From Phenylobacterium sp. (lineage in GTDB: Bacteria > Pseudomonadota > Alphaproteobacteria > Caulobacterales > Caulobacteraceae), in the NCBI RefSeq assembly GCF_016793225.1, contig NZ_JAEUMN010000186.1, positions 33,051 through 97,050 of the forward strand: a DNA stretch of 64,000 nucleotides. Reading direction: 5' to 3'. The position numbers and the translations under genes are program-made. Numbering within the stretch: position 1 is the first letter of the stretch; every line of letters begins with the position of its first letter. Of this stretch, positions 55,211 through 64,000 are shown one piece after another. Under the pieces are notes generated by a model. It saw only the letters and a program-made list of their open reading frames with translations, was not told the DNA's origin and made no database searches.

Positions 55211-55538
55211 GGGAGCCCGCTGGGGGTAGCTCGCGAAGCGAGAGGGGCCCCACCCCAACCTCCTGTCATCCCGGTTTCCGCGCAAGCGGAAGACCGGGAC
55301 CCATAGACTCCGCCTCTCCGGATGAGGCGCGGGCGGCCCCGCCCGCGGGCCTTCCCCACACCAGGCGCGTATGGGTCCCGGTCTTCGCCTGCGGCGAAAC
55401 CGGGATGACAGCCGTGAGGACGCGGTAATAGATGCTCCCCCCCTGGGTGAGCTCGCGAAGCGAGAGGGGGTCCGCGCCGGCGCTTGACGAGTCGTGGGGG
55501 AAGGCGGGCACGTAGGCGGGATCATCGGGAGGCGCGCA
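55211..55538. repeat. Third unit of modular repeat, before epoxide hydrolase
   Basis: Starts with GGGGGTAGCTCGCGAAGCGA (55223-55242), then the hairpin GTCATCCCGGTTTCCGCGCA from 55265, the spacer GACTCCGCCTCTCCGGATG, opposite hairpin about 55369-55410 and the second GAGCTCGCGAAGCGAGAGGG tail (55449-55468). Nothing else is seen in the 328-bp gap apart from a 65-bp leader of the next gene. Confidence 0.88.
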
Positions 55539-56690
55539 ATGGCCGACATCCAACCCTTCGAGGTCCGCTGGGCGGACGAGGACGTGAACCGGGTGCTGGA
55601 CCAGGTGCGGGCCTACCCGTGGCCCGTCGAACCCGAAGCGCCCGACGGCTGGAACTACGGCTGCGACGGCGCATACCTGCGGGCCCTGTGCGACCACTGG
55701 ACCTCGGCCTACGACTGGCGCGCCGCCGTGGCCGACCTCAACCGCTTCCCTCAGCACACGGCGCGCGTCGAGGACTTCGACATCCACTTCCTGCACGTGG
55801 TGGGCGAGGCCGGCGGCCGCCGGCCGCTCCTGGTCACCCACGGCTGGCCGGGCTCGCACTACGAGTTCTGGGGCGCGATCGAGAAGCTGGCGTTCCCGTC
55901 GCGCTTCGGCGGCGATCCCGCCGACGCCTTCGACCTGGTGGTCCCGTCGCTGCCCGGCTTCGGCTTCTCGTCCAAGCCCCGGCGGCCCATCGGCCAGCGC
56001 ACGACGGCGCGGCTCTTCAACACGCTCATGACCGAGGTGCTGGGCTATACGACCTACCTCGCCCAGGGCGGCGACTGGGGCGCCATGGTCACCTCCTGGC
56101 TCGGCCGCGACCACGGCCGCTCGGCGCGCGCCATCCACCTCAACATGCTGGGCTTCCGCCCGCACGACGGCGTGCAGACGGACGAGGAGCGGGCGTGGGC
56201 GGCGCGGCAGGAGGCGGCCGCCGGCATGATGGGCGCCTACCTGCGCCTGCAGGTCTCCAAGCCCCAGTCGATCGCCTGGATGGGCGCGGGCAACCCGGTG
56301 GGCCAGGCCGCCTGGATCGTGGAGCGCTTCCACGACTGGTCCGACCTCAGCCGGAAGTCGCTGGACGAGGTCTACGGAAAGGACCGCCTGCTCACAAACG
56401 TCATGATCTATGTGATGACCGGCAGCTTCACGACCGGCGCCTGGTACTACCGCGGGCTCATCGAGGAGGGCGGCCTGGCCTTCGAGGCCGGGGAGCGCTG
56501 CGAGACGCCCACTGCCTTCGCGAACTTCCCCGGCGAGCCGCTCTATTCGGCGCCGCCGCGCTCGTTCGCCGAGCGGGCCTACAACGTGACGCGCTGGTCC
56601 GACATGCCCCGCGGCGGGCACTTCGCGGCCATGGAGGAGCCCGACCTCTTCGTGGACGAGGTCCGCGCCTGGGGCCGCGAGGCGGGCTGA
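55539..56690 (+). CDS. Epoxide hydrolase (EHN-type alpha/beta hydrolase)
   Basis: A 383-aa hydrolase adding water to an epoxide. An epoxide hydrolase N-terminal lid (FEVRWADEDVNRVLDQVRAYPWP, WNYGCDGAYLRALCDHWTSAYDW) precedes the alpha/beta fold: oxyanion motif THGWPGSHYEFW, nucleophile Asp in QGGDWGAMVTSWL, and catalytic His in RGGHFAAMEEPDLF. Lid Tyr residues in YVMTGSFTTGAWYYRG can polarise the epoxide. ATG 55539 follows GGGAGGC. It converges on a YbjN-like gene with 4 bp between stops. Confidence 0.92.
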   Translation: MADIQPFEVRWADEDVNRVLDQVRAYPWPVEPEAPDGWNYGCDGAYLRALCDHWTSAYDWRAAVADLNRFPQHTARVEDFDIHFLHVVGEAGGRRPLLVTHGWPGSHYEFWGAIEKLAFPSRFGGDPADAFDLVVPSLPGFGFSSKPRRPIGQRTTARLFNTLMTEVLGYTTYLAQGGDWGAMVTSWLGRDHGRSARAIHLNMLGFRPHDGVQTDEERAWAARQEAAAGMMGAYLRLQVSKPQSIAWMGAGNPVGQAAWIVERFHDWSDLSRKSLDEVYGKDRLLTNVMIYVMTGSFTTGAWYYRGLIEEGGLAFEAGERCETPTAFANFPGEPLYSAPPRSFAERAYNVTRWSDMPRGGHFAAMEEPDLFVDEVRAWGREAG

Positions 56691-56694
56691 CGGC

Positions 56695-57171
56695 CTACCA
56701 GTTCACCAGCTTCTTCAGCTCGGGCAGGTAGCCCAGGAAGGTGTTGAAGTCGTCCTCGACGGCTTCCCAGGTCCCGCCCGGGGCGAGGTTGCCGTCGTAC
56801 TCGAACGAGACGTCCCCGTCGGTGTCGAGATAGGCCTTGATGTACCGCTTCTCGCGGTTGAAGGCGTTCACCTTCTCGAGGTTCGGCGTGTCCGGGCCCT
56901 TGTCGAAGCCGACGTAGTACTGGAGCGCCGCGCAGCGGTCCTTCCTGCAGTCGTAGAAGTAGACCGAGAAGCGCAGGCCGTCGGCCCCCGAATCCACGTG
57001 CGCGTCGCCGTCCTTGTCCTTCTGGATGTCGGCCTTGTAGCCGTTGTCCTCCAGCCAGCGGGCGTACTCCACGGCGGTCAGCCCGCCCTCCGGCAGCGGC
57101 TTGCCCGTCGCGGTCGCCGCCGCGCCGCAGGCCCAGGCGACGCACGCCGCCAGCAACCAGATCCTCATCAC
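56695..57171 (-). CDS. Exported YbjN-domain-like protein
   Basis: A 158-aa protein with signal peptide (MRIWLLAACVAWACGAAATA). The body (LTAVEYARWLEDNGYKADIQKDKDGDAHVDSGADGLRFSVYFYDCRKDRCAALQYYVGF, then FNREKRYIKAYLDTDGDVSFEYD) matches the YbjN/type III chaperone-like sensory domain pattern; two Cys probably form a disulfide. YbjN in E. coli affects stress and motility genes, but exported versions are uncharacterised. Two start Met codons are adjacent; the first is given. It is single-gene. Confidence 0.8.
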   Translation of the reverse strand: MMRIWLLAACVAWACGAAATATGKPLPEGGLTAVEYARWLEDNGYKADIQKDKDGDAHVDSGADGLRFSVYFYDCRKDRCAALQYYVGFDKGPDTPNLEKVNAFNREKRYIKAYLDTDGDVSFEYDGNLAPGGTWEAVEDDFNTFLGYLPELKKLVNW

Positions 57172-57281
57172 AACGCCCCGACGCCACTGTTCCGGGGGCC
57201 ACCAAACACCCGGCCGCGGCGCCCATCAAGCCTGCGGTGACGCTTGCCCGCGGCCGCCGGTCCCGGCAGAAGCTCGGCCGC

Positions 57282-58289
57282 ATGGCCCGCTACGACTTCG
57301 CATCCGACAACACCGCGCCCGCCGCGCCCGAGGCCATGCAGGCGCTCGCGCAGGCCAACGCCGGCTTCGCCTCCGGCTATGGCGGCGACACGGTGAGCGC
57401 ACGCGCCGCCGACCTCATCCGCGAGGCGCTGGACGCGGACGCCGAGGTCCGGTTCGTGGCGTCGGGGACGGCGGCCAACGCGGTCTGCCTGGCGGCGCTC
57501 TGCCGCCCGTTCGAAGCCGTGCTCGCGCACGAGCACGCCCACGTCTGCACCGATGAGACCGGCGCGCCCGGGTTCTTCGGACAGGGCCTGGGCCTGATCC
57601 GCCTGCCCGGCGCTTCGGGCAGGATCGACCCCGCTGCCCTGGCGGCCCCCCTCGCCGCCCCGGACGTCTCGCACCGCCAGCCGGCGGCGGCCCTGTCGCT
57701 CACCAACGCGACCGAGTACGGCACGGTCTACACGTCGGCGCAGATCCGTGCGCTCGTCGAGCCGGTCAGGGCCAGAGGCTACGGCGTCCATCTGGACGGG
57801 GCCCGGCTGGCCAACGCCGCCGCCTCGGGCTTCGACCTGAAGGCGATCCGCACCCTCGGGGTGGACCTCCTGGTGTTCGGCGGGACGAAGGCGGGCATGC
57901 CGCCCACCGAGGCCGTGGTCATCTTCGACCGGACCCTCGCCCGGCGCTTCGACGCGCGCCTGAAACAGGCGGGGCAGCTCCCGTCCAAGGGCCGCTTCTA
58001 CGCGGCGCCCTTCATCGGCATGCTCGAGGACGGCGCGCTCCTGCGCCACGCCGCCCACGCCAACGCCATGGCGCGCCGCCTGGCCTCGGCCATGCCCTTC
58101 CCGGTCCGCCATCCGGTCGAAGCCAACGGCGTGTTCGTGGAGATGGACGAGGCGCGGCTCGCGGCGCTGCAGGCCAAGGGGTGGTTCGTCTACCGCTTCC
58201 TCGACGGTTCGGTCCGCTTCATGTGCTCGTGGGCCACGACGCCGGAATCCGTCGACGAGATCGCCGCGGCGCTCCGCACGCTCGCGTGA
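57282..58289 (+). CDS. ltaE: Low-specificity L-threonine aldolase
   Basis: A 335-aa PLP enzyme of the aminotransferase fold that splits threonine or other beta-hydroxy amino acids to glycine and aldehyde. DFASDNTAPAAPEAMQALAQAN at the N-terminus, GYGGDTVSARAADLI, FVASGTAANAVCLAAL, HEHAHVCTDETGAPGFFG, VHLDGARLANAA and the PLP Lys in VFGGTKAGMPPTEAVV are all present. ATG 57282 starts at the family N-terminus ARYDFASDN. It might instead be read as serine hydroxymethyl-like, but the motifs are those of threonine aldolases. Confidence 0.9.
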   Translation: MARYDFASDNTAPAAPEAMQALAQANAGFASGYGGDTVSARAADLIREALDADAEVRFVASGTAANAVCLAALCRPFEAVLAHEHAHVCTDETGAPGFFGQGLGLIRLPGASGRIDPAALAAPLAAPDVSHRQPAAALSLTNATEYGTVYTSAQIRALVEPVRARGYGVHLDGARLANAAASGFDLKAIRTLGVDLLVFGGTKAGMPPTEAVVIFDRTLARRFDARLKQAGQLPSKGRFYAAPFIGMLEDGALLRHAAHANAMARRLASAMPFPVRHPVEANGVFVEMDEARLAALQAKGWFVYRFLDGSVRFMCSWATTPESVDEIAAALRTLA

Positions 58290-58589
58290 CGGTTTGTGAC
58301 CGGTTTGCCACCGGCGGTTTAGGGTCAGCTTTACCCCAGTGCGCCGAATGTGTGGCGCCAATGGCGCACATCGGCAGAAATTCGTAATCTTCCCCGACCG
58401 TTCGTCGACATTGTGGCGGCTTTTCGTTGCTCGCGTAACGGCTGCGTGACAGCTTCCGGCCTCACCTTTTCGGACGCCCCCTCTCCGCGTCGCCTCCACG
58501 GGCGCCGGAGCGGCGTGCGCTCGAAGGCGACCAACCGCCGGCGTGACCGGCAGACCCGACATTACTTTTGCCAGGCCGGGGGCCGCAGA
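58290..58589. promoter_or_regulatory. Leader region of second TonB receptor with imperfect palindrome
   Basis: The 300-bp gap holds TGTGGCGCCAATGGCGCACA (58351-58370), an imperfect dyad, and a nearby TTGCCACCGG/ACCGGTTTGCC-type repeat. It is AT-richer at 58370-58420. An open frame through this region starts with no ribosome site and is not called. A regulator site is possible. Confidence 0.4.
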
Positions 58590-61556
58590 ATGAAAGTCCA
58601 GATGAACACCATGCTTCGAAGCGCGCTGCTCGTGTCAGCCGCCTCCGCCGGCCTGCTCGCCGGGCCGACCTACGCCCAGGCTCAGGCCGCCGACGAGGGC
58701 GTCGATGTGGGCGAGATCGTCGTCACCGGCTCCCGTATCCGCCGCGACACCTTCAATGCGCCGCAGCCCCTTTCGGTGGTCACGGCCGAGGCGATCCGCG
58801 AGTCGGGCAACACCTCGATCGGCGACATCCTGCTCGAGCAGCCGAACATCAACCCGGCGACCAACCAGCAGAACTCGTCCGGCACCCTGTTCCTCTCGGG
58901 CCAGACCCGCGCCGACATCCGCGGCCTCGGGCCGACGCGCACCCTGGTGCTGATGGACGGCCGCCGCCTGCCGTTCTCCGACGCCTCGTCGCCCGCGGTC
59001 GACCTCAACACCATCCCCTCGCTGATGATCGAGCGCATCGAGACGATCGCCGGCGGCGTGTCCGCGGTCTACGGCTCGGAAGCCATCTCGGGCGTCGTCA
59101 ACTTCATCATGAAGAAGGAGCAGGAAGGCCTCGAGGTCGACATCCAGGGCGGCATCAGCCAGGAAGGCGACGGCGAGGAGAGCCGCCTCGGCTTCAACTG
59201 GGGCTCCAAGTTCTTCGACGACCGTCTGAACGTGCTGATCGGCGGCGAGTACGCCTCGCTCGACAAGATCATGCAGATCAACCGCGACGAGCTGTTCCCC
59301 GGCATCCGCCGCAACAACGCCACCGGCGTCACGGTCCAGGGCATCGTCCCGGCCAGCCGCAGCAACACGGCGCCGACCGCCACGTTCCAGCTGATCCCGG
59401 GCAACGTCATCGGCACCGCCCGGGCCGTCACGCTCGACTACCGCAACCCGACCAACGTCGTCCGCCTGTCGGCCAACTGCAGCACCGCCACCGTCCAGCC
59501 CACCTGCCAGGACGAGGCTCTGTTCTACGGCGCGACCTACAACGCCCTTCAGGGCAAGGCGAACCGCGGCGTGCTGCGCAGCTACGTCGACTACAAGATC
59601 GGCGAGACCTTCAAGGCCTTCGTCGACGCCTCGTACGTGAAGGTGACGGGCTACGGCATCTTCCAGCCGGCCTTCTCCAGCGCGGCGGGCGGCGGCACGA
59701 TGCCGGTCGTCCTGCGCGGCGACAACGCCTACCTGAACGGCCCCGGCGCCACGGCCGCGGCGCTGCGCGCCGAGTGGCTCGCGGCGGGCAAGACCTTCAC
59801 CCAGGGCTCGACGGCCAACGTCGGCAAGTTCTGGCAGGAGTTCGGCGGCCGTGACGTGAAGACCGAGCGCGAGCAGTACCGCGTCGCGGGCGGCCTCAAC
59901 GGCGAGTTCGAGACCTTCGGCCGCAAGGTGCTGATGGACAGCTACGTCCAGTACTCGCGCCTCGACGGCCGGACCACGTCCTACAACGTGCCGAACATCG
60001 CGCGCGTGCAGCAGGCCACCGACGCCGTCCTCCTGAACGGCCAGGTCGTCTGCCGCAGCGATGCGGCCCGGCTTGCCGGCTGCGCGCCCTGGGACCTGAT
60101 CAACGGCCCGTCGCGTGAGGCGATCCTGTTCGCCAACGCCAACTCGACCACGGACCAGAAGATCACCCAGACCGTCGCCGGCCTGAGCTTCTCGACCGAC
60201 CTGTTCGAACTGCCGGCGGGCCCCGTCGGCACGGCGTTCGGCTTCGAGTACCGCAAGGAGACCAGCTTCTTCGCCCAGGACGCCCTGGGCGCTTCGGGCG
60301 CGCTGTTCTTCAACGCCATCGGCACCCGCCAGGGCGAGTACAAGGTGAAGGAAGCCTTCGGCGAAATCCGCATTCCTCTGCTGAAGGACCTGCCCTTCGC
60401 GGAAGAGCTGAGCGTCGAAGTCGCGGGCCGCGTGTCCGACTACTCGACGATTGGCGGCACCGATCAGTACCGCCTCGCCGCCACCTGGGTTCCCTTCGAG
60501 GACGTGAAGTTCCGCGCCAGCCAGGCCACCGCCGTGCGCGCGCCGAACATCATCGAGCTGTTCTCGCCCCAGAGCCGCAACTTCACGACCGCCGCCAGCG
60601 ATCCCTGCGACGCGGCCGTGTTCCGTGGAGCCACCGCGGCCCAGCAGGCCGCCCGTCGCATCACCTGCGCCGCGGCGATCCCGGGCTACAACTCGGCGAC
60701 CTTCCAGTCGAACTTCGGCACCGGCCGTCCGTCGCTGGCGCTGCTGCAGGGCGGCAACCCGAACCTGGGTCCGGAAGAAGCCCACACCTACCAGTACGGC
60801 GTCGTGATCCAGCCCCGCTGGGTCCCGAACCTCCAGATCTCGGTGGACTTCTTCAAGTACAACATCGACGGCCAGGTCGGGACCATCCCGATCAACACGC
60901 TGTTCCAGCAGCTCTGCTATGACGACTCGACGCGGCCGATCGCCTCGAACGAGTTCTGCCAGCAGATCATCCGCGATCCGACCGGCGCCCTCACCGGCGT
61001 CGTGGGCGGCGTCAGCGAGGTCGTCCTGGTCAACCAGAACGTCGCCAAGGTGAAGGTCGAGGGCTACGACTACTCGATCTCGTACGGCTTCCAGACCGAG
61101 GACCTGATCGGTCAGGACCTGGGCTCGCTGGCCTTCCGCATCGACGCGACGTGGATGTACCAGTTCCAGCTGCAGGGCCTTCCGGGCCAGGCGTTCACCC
61201 AGCTCGCCAACACCATCAACAACGCCACGCCCGAGTGGAAGGCGAGCGGTTCGGTGCGCTGGAGCTACGGCAAGTACTCGTTCACCTGGTCGACCCTTTG
61301 GATCGACTCGATGATCTCGAACAACGCGTTCCAGCCCAACCAGCTCGACCCGTACTACACGGGCGACTACTGGAAGCACGACATCCGTGCGACCTACCGG
61401 CTGAACGACCAGATCGCGCTGCGTGCGGGCGTGATCAACCTGTTCGACAAGTATCCGCCGGACCTGCCGGAAGTGTTCACCGGCACGGGCACGGGGTCGT
61501 CGCAGTACGACAACCGCGGCCGGTTCTTCTTCATCGGCGCGAACATGGAGTTCTAA
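58590..61556 (+). CDS. TonB-dependent outer-membrane receptor, second copy of class
   Basis: A 988-aa receptor of the same broad family as the 17960 gene but not a close paralogue. The signal peptide ([20 protein letters not shown]) follows ATG 58590, chosen because GGGGG lies upstream and it is the first Met before the signal. TonB-box-like [18 protein letters not shown], plug [57 protein letters not shown], and a barrel with conserved [21 protein letters not shown] and [14 protein letters not shown] blocks. It ends in FIGANMEF. A strong terminator follows, so it is probably a single-gene unit. Ligand unknown. Confidence 0.93.
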   Translation: MKVQMNTMLRSALLVSAASAGLLAGPTYAQAQAADEGVDVGEIVVTGSRIRRDTFNAPQPLSVVTAEAIRESGNTSIGDILLEQPNINPATNQQNSSGTLFLSGQTRADIRGLGPTRTLVLMDGRRLPFSDASSPAVDLNTIPSLMIERIETIAGGVSAVYGSEAISGVVNFIMKKEQEGLEVDIQGGISQEGDGEESRLGFNWGSKFFDDRLNVLIGGEYASLDKIMQINRDELFPGIRRNNATGVTVQGIVPASRSNTAPTATFQLIPGNVIGTARAVTLDYRNPTNVVRLSANCSTATVQPTCQDEALFYGATYNALQGKANRGVLRSYVDYKIGETFKAFVDASYVKVTGYGIFQPAFSSAAGGGTMPVVLRGDNAYLNGPGATAAALRAEWLAAGKTFTQGSTANVGKFWQEFGGRDVKTEREQYRVAGGLNGEFETFGRKVLMDSYVQYSRLDGRTTSYNVPNIARVQQATDAVLLNGQVVCRSDAARLAGCAPWDLINGPSREAILFANANSTTDQKITQTVAGLSFSTDLFELPAGPVGTAFGFEYRKETSFFAQDALGASGALFFNAIGTRQGEYKVKEAFGEIRIPLLKDLPFAEELSVEVAGRVSDYSTIGGTDQYRLAATWVPFEDVKFRASQATAVRAPNIIELFSPQSRNFTTAASDPCDAAVFRGATAAQQAARRITCAAAIPGYNSATFQSNFGTGRPSLALLQGGNPNLGPEEAHTYQYGVVIQPRWVPNLQISVDFFKYNIDGQVGTIPINTLFQQLCYDDSTRPIASNEFCQQIIRDPTGALTGVVGGVSEVVLVNQNVAKVKVEGYDYSISYGFQTEDLIGQDLGSLAFRIDATWMYQFQLQGLPGQAFTQLANTINNATPEWKASGSVRWSYGKYSFTWSTLWIDSMISNNAFQPNQLDPYYTGDYWKHDIRATYRLNDQIALRAGVINLFDKYPPDLPEVFTGTGTGSSQYDNRGRFFFIGANMEF

Positions 61557-61580
61557 GCCGGGGAGAGCCTCGAACGAACG

Positions 61581-61617
61581 GAGCCGCCGGGGCGACCCGG
61601 CGGCTCTTTTCTTTTGT
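61581..61617 (+). terminator. Rho-independent terminator after TonB receptor
   Basis: GAGCCGCCGGG (61581-61591) pairs with CCCGGCGGCTC (61596-61606) over 11 perfect base pairs with a GCGA loop, followed by TTTTCTTTTGT. Classic bacterial intrinsic terminator, 24 bp past the stop. Confidence 0.93.
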
Positions 61618-61661
61618 CCCGATGATCAGGCCGCGCCGGCGTCGAAGGCCGGCGTCCGGGC

Positions 61662-62621
61662 CTACTGCAGGCCGCTGCGGCCGATGGCGTAGAAGCGCTC
61701 GGCGCGCCGGGCCTTCAGCTCCTCGGCCGACAGGCCCTCCAGGGCCTTCAGCTCCTCCTCGACCGCGTCGCCGACCAGCACCATGGCGACGTCCGGGTCG
61801 GAGTGGGCGCCGCCGGCCGGCTCGGGGACGATCCGGTCGACGATCTTCATGCCCAGCAGGTCCTGCGCGGTGATCTTCATAGCCTTGGCGGCCTCCGCCG
61901 GAGTCCGCGCGCCGCGCCACAGGATCGAGTTCGCGCCCTCGGGCGGGATCACGGAATAGATGGCGTGCTCCAGGATCAGCACGCGCGAACCGCAGGCGAT
62001 GCCCAGCGCGCCGCCCGAGCCGCCCTCGCCGGTGACCACCGCCACCATCGGCACCTCCAGCATCAGCGCCTTCTCGGTGGACCGCGCGATGGCCTCGGCC
62101 ACGCCGCGCTCTTCCGAGGCCATGCCGGGATAGGCGGCCGGGGTGTCGACGAAGCTGATCACCGGCAGCTGGAAGCGCTCGGCCAGCTCGAACAGGCGCA
62201 CGGCCTTGCGGTAGCCCTCGGGCCGGGCGTAGCCGAAGTTGTGCTTCACGCGGGTGACCGTGTCGCGGCCCTTCTCGTGACCCATGACCACCACGGGGCG
62301 GCCCCGGAACCGGCCGATGCCGCCCATGATCGCCTGGTCGTCGGCGTACTTGCGGTCGCCCCGCAGCTCCTGGAACTCGTCGATCAGCGCGGCCACATAG
62401 TCCACGAAATGCGGCCGGTCGGGATGGCGCGCAACCTGCGTCTTCTGCCACGCGTCCAGGTTCGAGTAGGCCTCCACGCGCAGGGCCTGGGCGCGGGCGC
62501 GCAGGGCCTCGATCTCCTCGTCCACGCCGCCGCCGGCGGTCTCGGACAACTTGGAAAGCTCTTCGATCTTGGCTTCGAGGTCGGCGATCGGGCGCTCGAA
62601 CTCGAGGTAGTGCGCGGCCAT
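61662..62621 (-). CDS. accA: Acetyl-CoA carboxylase carboxyltransferase subunit alpha
   Basis: A 319-aa subunit that, with AccD, transfers carboxyl from biotin to acetyl-CoA in fatty-acid synthesis. ELFERPIADLEAKIEELSKLSE is the N-terminal helix pair; GVRGLRGDR-type LRGDRKYADDQAIMGGIGRFRGRPVVVMGHEKGRDT, NFGYARPEGYRKAVRLF, TPAAYPGMASEERGVAEAIA and VTGEGGSGGALGIACG follow the family throughout. ATG 62621 gives the normal length. It converges on the TonB receptor terminator and is divergent from the next gene. Confidence 0.97.
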   Translation of the reverse strand: MAAHYLEFERPIADLEAKIEELSKLSETAGGGVDEEIEALRARAQALRVEAYSNLDAWQKTQVARHPDRPHFVDYVAALIDEFQELRGDRKYADDQAIMGGIGRFRGRPVVVMGHEKGRDTVTRVKHNFGYARPEGYRKAVRLFELAERFQLPVISFVDTPAAYPGMASEERGVAEAIARSTEKALMLEVPMVAVVTGEGGSGGALGIACGSRVLILEHAIYSVIPPEGANSILWRGARTPAEAAKAMKITAQDLLGMKIVDRIVPEPAGGAHSDPDVAMVLVGDAVEEELKALEGLSAEELKARRAERFYAIGRSGLQ

Positions 62622-62796
62622 CTGGCGGTCGGTCCTGAAGGGGGGTGGACGCCCGGATCGGGCGGACGCGAGGCGGCGGAAACTAAGGCTGAACGGCCGC
62701 GCTCACAAGCCGCCAGCGCGACCACGCTCGCGTGTCCTCCGGAACGCTCAAGCCTGTCGGCCGTTTGGGCCGGTCGAGGGAGACCGGAGCGAGAAA

Positions 62797-63582
62797 ATGT
62801 TGAAGCCCCTGAACATCGCGATGGCGTCGGCGCTTGCGCTGTCCACCGCCGCCACCCCCGTCCTGGCCCAGCAGTACCGGCCGACGGACGAGTATCAGCG
62901 CCAGCAGCGCGAGTACGAAGCCCAGCGCGGCCAGTACGAGGCGCAGCGCGACGGGTACGAGGCCCGCCGCCAGGATTACCGCGAGGCCCGCCGCGACTAC
63001 CGCGCGGCCCGTCGCGACTACGACCGCCGCCTCGCCGAGTGGGAGCGCGCCCGGGCGATCTACGACCGCCGCTACGGCGCGGGCGCCTACGCCCGGCTCT
63101 ACGCGCGTCCGGTCTGGGATCAGGTCTACTGGACCCGCAACGAGCCGCCGCCCTACGCCGGCTACTACGGCCGCCCCGCCTCGACCTCGACCGTGCCCTG
63201 CTCGAGTGACCGCGGCAGCACGGTCGCCGGCGGCCTGATCGGCGCGCTGGCCGGCGCGGTGCTGGGCAGCCAGGTCGCCTCGCGCGGCGCACGCACCGAG
63301 GGCGCGGTCCTGGGCGGCGTCGCCGGCGCCGTGGTCGGCGGCGCGATCGGCAACGCGCGCGACCGCGACTACAAGTGCGACGCCCGCGGCCCGTACTTCA
63401 CCTACGACGAGACCATGCCCTACCGCGAGGGCCGCAACCGCTACTCGAGCAGCTACGATTCCAACTACTACAGCCGCCAGCGCTGCCGCCTCGCCGCCGC
63501 GCCGGTGGACGCCTACGGCCGCGACCTCCGCTACGTCCGCGTCTGCCCCGACGCCGAAGGCCGCTACCGCATCACGGGCTGA
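62797..63582 (+). CDS. Exported glycine-zipper (2TM) protein with Tyr/Arg-rich coiled region
   Basis: A 261-aa protein with signal peptide (IAMASALALSTAATPVLA; GGAGCGAG upstream). An N-terminal 60-residue region of repeated short blocks rich in Tyr, Arg, Glu and Gln (QQREYEAQRGQYEAQRDGYEARRQDYREARRDY) should be a helical, charged rod. Then comes a glycine-zipper hairpin, TVAGGLIGALAGAVLGSQVA and EGAVLGGVAGAVVGGAIG (about 145-185), like that of the 17-kDa surface antigen/Slp proteins. The C-terminal part has four Cys (YKCDARG, QRCRLA). Probably an outer-membrane or periplasmic stabiliser; function unproven. Confidence 0.82.
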   Translation: MLKPLNIAMASALALSTAATPVLAQQYRPTDEYQRQQREYEAQRGQYEAQRDGYEARRQDYREARRDYRAARRDYDRRLAEWERARAIYDRRYGAGAYARLYARPVWDQVYWTRNEPPPYAGYYGRPASTSTVPCSSDRGSTVAGGLIGALAGAVLGSQVASRGARTEGAVLGGVAGAVVGGAIGNARDRDYKCDARGPYFTYDETMPYREGRNRYSSSYDSNYYSRQRCRLAAAPVDAYGRDLRYVRVCPDAEGRYRITG

Positions 63583-63635
63583 CGCCCGAACCCAAAGGCT
63601 GGGGGCCTCGGCACACGCCCAGGCCCCCTCCCCCC

Positions 63636-63700
63636 TGTCATCCCGACCTGTCATCCCGGCCGAAGCGAAGCGGAGAGCCGGGACCCATAGACTCCGCGCC
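63636..63700. repeat. Single copy of intergenic hairpin repeat, variant arm
   Basis: CCTGTCATCCCGGCCGAAGC with the arm GGAGAGCCGGGACCCATAGA and ACTCCGCGCCTC. A truncated extra GTCATCCC precedes it. The internal loop differs (GAAGCGAAGC) from the other copies. Confidence 0.85.
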
Positions 63701-63738
63701 TCAAGCAAACCCCGGACGCCGCCGCCAAGCCGCCAAGC

Positions 63739-63767
63739 TTGACTTTGGCGGCTAGATGTTCTACTTT
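63739..63767 (+). promoter_or_regulatory. Promoter of right-edge gene
   Basis: TTGACT (63739-63744), 17-bp spacer and TACTTT (63762-63767): a plausible sigma-70-type promoter. The LexA box overlaps its -10. Confidence 0.55.
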
Positions 63768-63772
63768 CGTTC
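63758..63772. promoter_or_regulatory. LexA/SOS box
   Basis: GTTC (63758-63761), seven bases, GTTC (63769-63772): the direct-repeat consensus GTTC-N7-GTTC of alphaproteobacterial LexA. It overlaps the -10 of a plausible promoter and ends 3 bp before the start codon of the last gene, so LexA binding would block it. Confidence 0.8.
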
Positions 63773-63775
63773 TCC

Positions 63776-64000
63776 ATGGCCGAAGCCCTCACCCCTGAGC
63801 GCATGGACGCCGCCCTGGCGCGCGTCCTCGACGCCTGCGTCGAGGGCGTCGAGCTCGCGAGGGGCCTCATGGCCCATGCCGCCGAGGGCCAGGACATCGA
63901 AGGCTTCGAACGCTGCGGCCGCACGGCCAACGCCTTCGCCCGCACCGTCGGCCAGGTCGTCCTCCTGAAGCAGCGCTTCGACCGCGAGCAGGCCGAGGCC
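63776..64000 (+). CDS. Putative SOS-regulated protein (partial, 3' end outside window)
   Basis: Visible 75 codons from ATG 63776: MAEALTPERMDAALARVLD, then a helical stretch with ELARGLMAHAAEGQDIEGFERC and GRTANAFARTVGQVVLLKQRF. The reading continues past the window edge. The N-terminus is fully helical and charged with no recognised domain. The LexA box and promoter immediately upstream make it a candidate DNA-damage-inducible gene. It lies in a different frame from a short overlapping open frame starting 63756, which is Ser/Pro-rich noise. Family unknown. Confidence 0.7.
   Translation, partial: MAEALTPERMDAALARVLDACVEGVELARGLMAHAAEGQDIEGFERCGRTANAFARTVGQVVLLKQRFDREQAEA

Noticed and set aside
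55494-55538. Upstream in-frame start for the epoxide hydrolase
   Set aside because: Adds GGHVGGIIGRRA-type residues from repeat-flanking DNA; the ATG at 55539 has a ribosome site and the family start.

Overview
The window is very GC-rich, almost wholly coding DNA whose gene content and family flavours point to an alphaproteobacterium of the Caulobacterales, most like Phenylobacterium or Caulobacter. This is inferred from long TonB-dependent receptors, an MCP with a C-terminal xWxxF tether, a GTTC-N7-GTTC SOS box and the grxC/comF/mutT/argJ/PPIase/secA neighbourhood; no rRNA or other taxonomic marker is present. No tRNA, rRNA, CRISPR array, insertion sequence or phage gene was seen.

Layout. 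1-6650 (minus strand) is a compact chemotaxis operon read mcp, STAS protein, cheY, cheA, cheW, cheR, cheB, with cheB cut by the window edge. The receptor is a globin-coupled, HemAT-like oxygen sensor. 7150-28266 is a catabolic island: a GPH-type symporter, two tandem M20 amidohydrolases, a LysR regulator, a class III aminotransferase, an amino-acid permease, two YtcJ-like amidohydrolases, a TonB-dependent receptor, a D-aminoacylase-like enzyme, an alginate-export-type porin, alanine dehydrogenase and an exported M20 peptidase. Read together it looks like a system that imports, deacylates and transaminates N-acylated or conjugated amino compounds. Two copies of one palindrome with LysR geometry flank the aminotransferase/permease pair.

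28267-29350 has no intact gene: it holds a probable frameshifted small secreted-protein gene, an AT-rich palindromic island and intergenic repeats. 29351-47625 is largely housekeeping: grxC, comF, a BioC-like methyltransferase, a lipoprotein, mutT-yjbQ-YCF48-like protein, a RhlE-type helicase, a double glycosyltransferase, argJ with a PPIase lipoprotein, a thiolase, a second methyltransferase, a small secreted protein with a quinone-reductase-like MDR enzyme, and secA. 47782-58289 is accessory metabolism: a GMC oxidoreductase with an alkylsulfatase, a PhzS-like flavin monooxygenase, a carotenoid oxygenase divergent from a TetR regulator, an epoxide hydrolase, a YbjN-like protein and a threonine aldolase. 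58590-64000 has a second TonB receptor with a strong terminator, accA, a glycine-zipper protein and the start of a gene with a textbook alphaproteobacterial LexA box over its promoter.

A modular hairpin repeat recurs in at least six intergenic gaps, twice as tandem units of about 220 bp. The least-explained items are the catabolic island with its paired palindromes and Cys-to-Glu changes at predicted metal sites, the repeat family, and the SOS-box gene of unknown function at the right edge.
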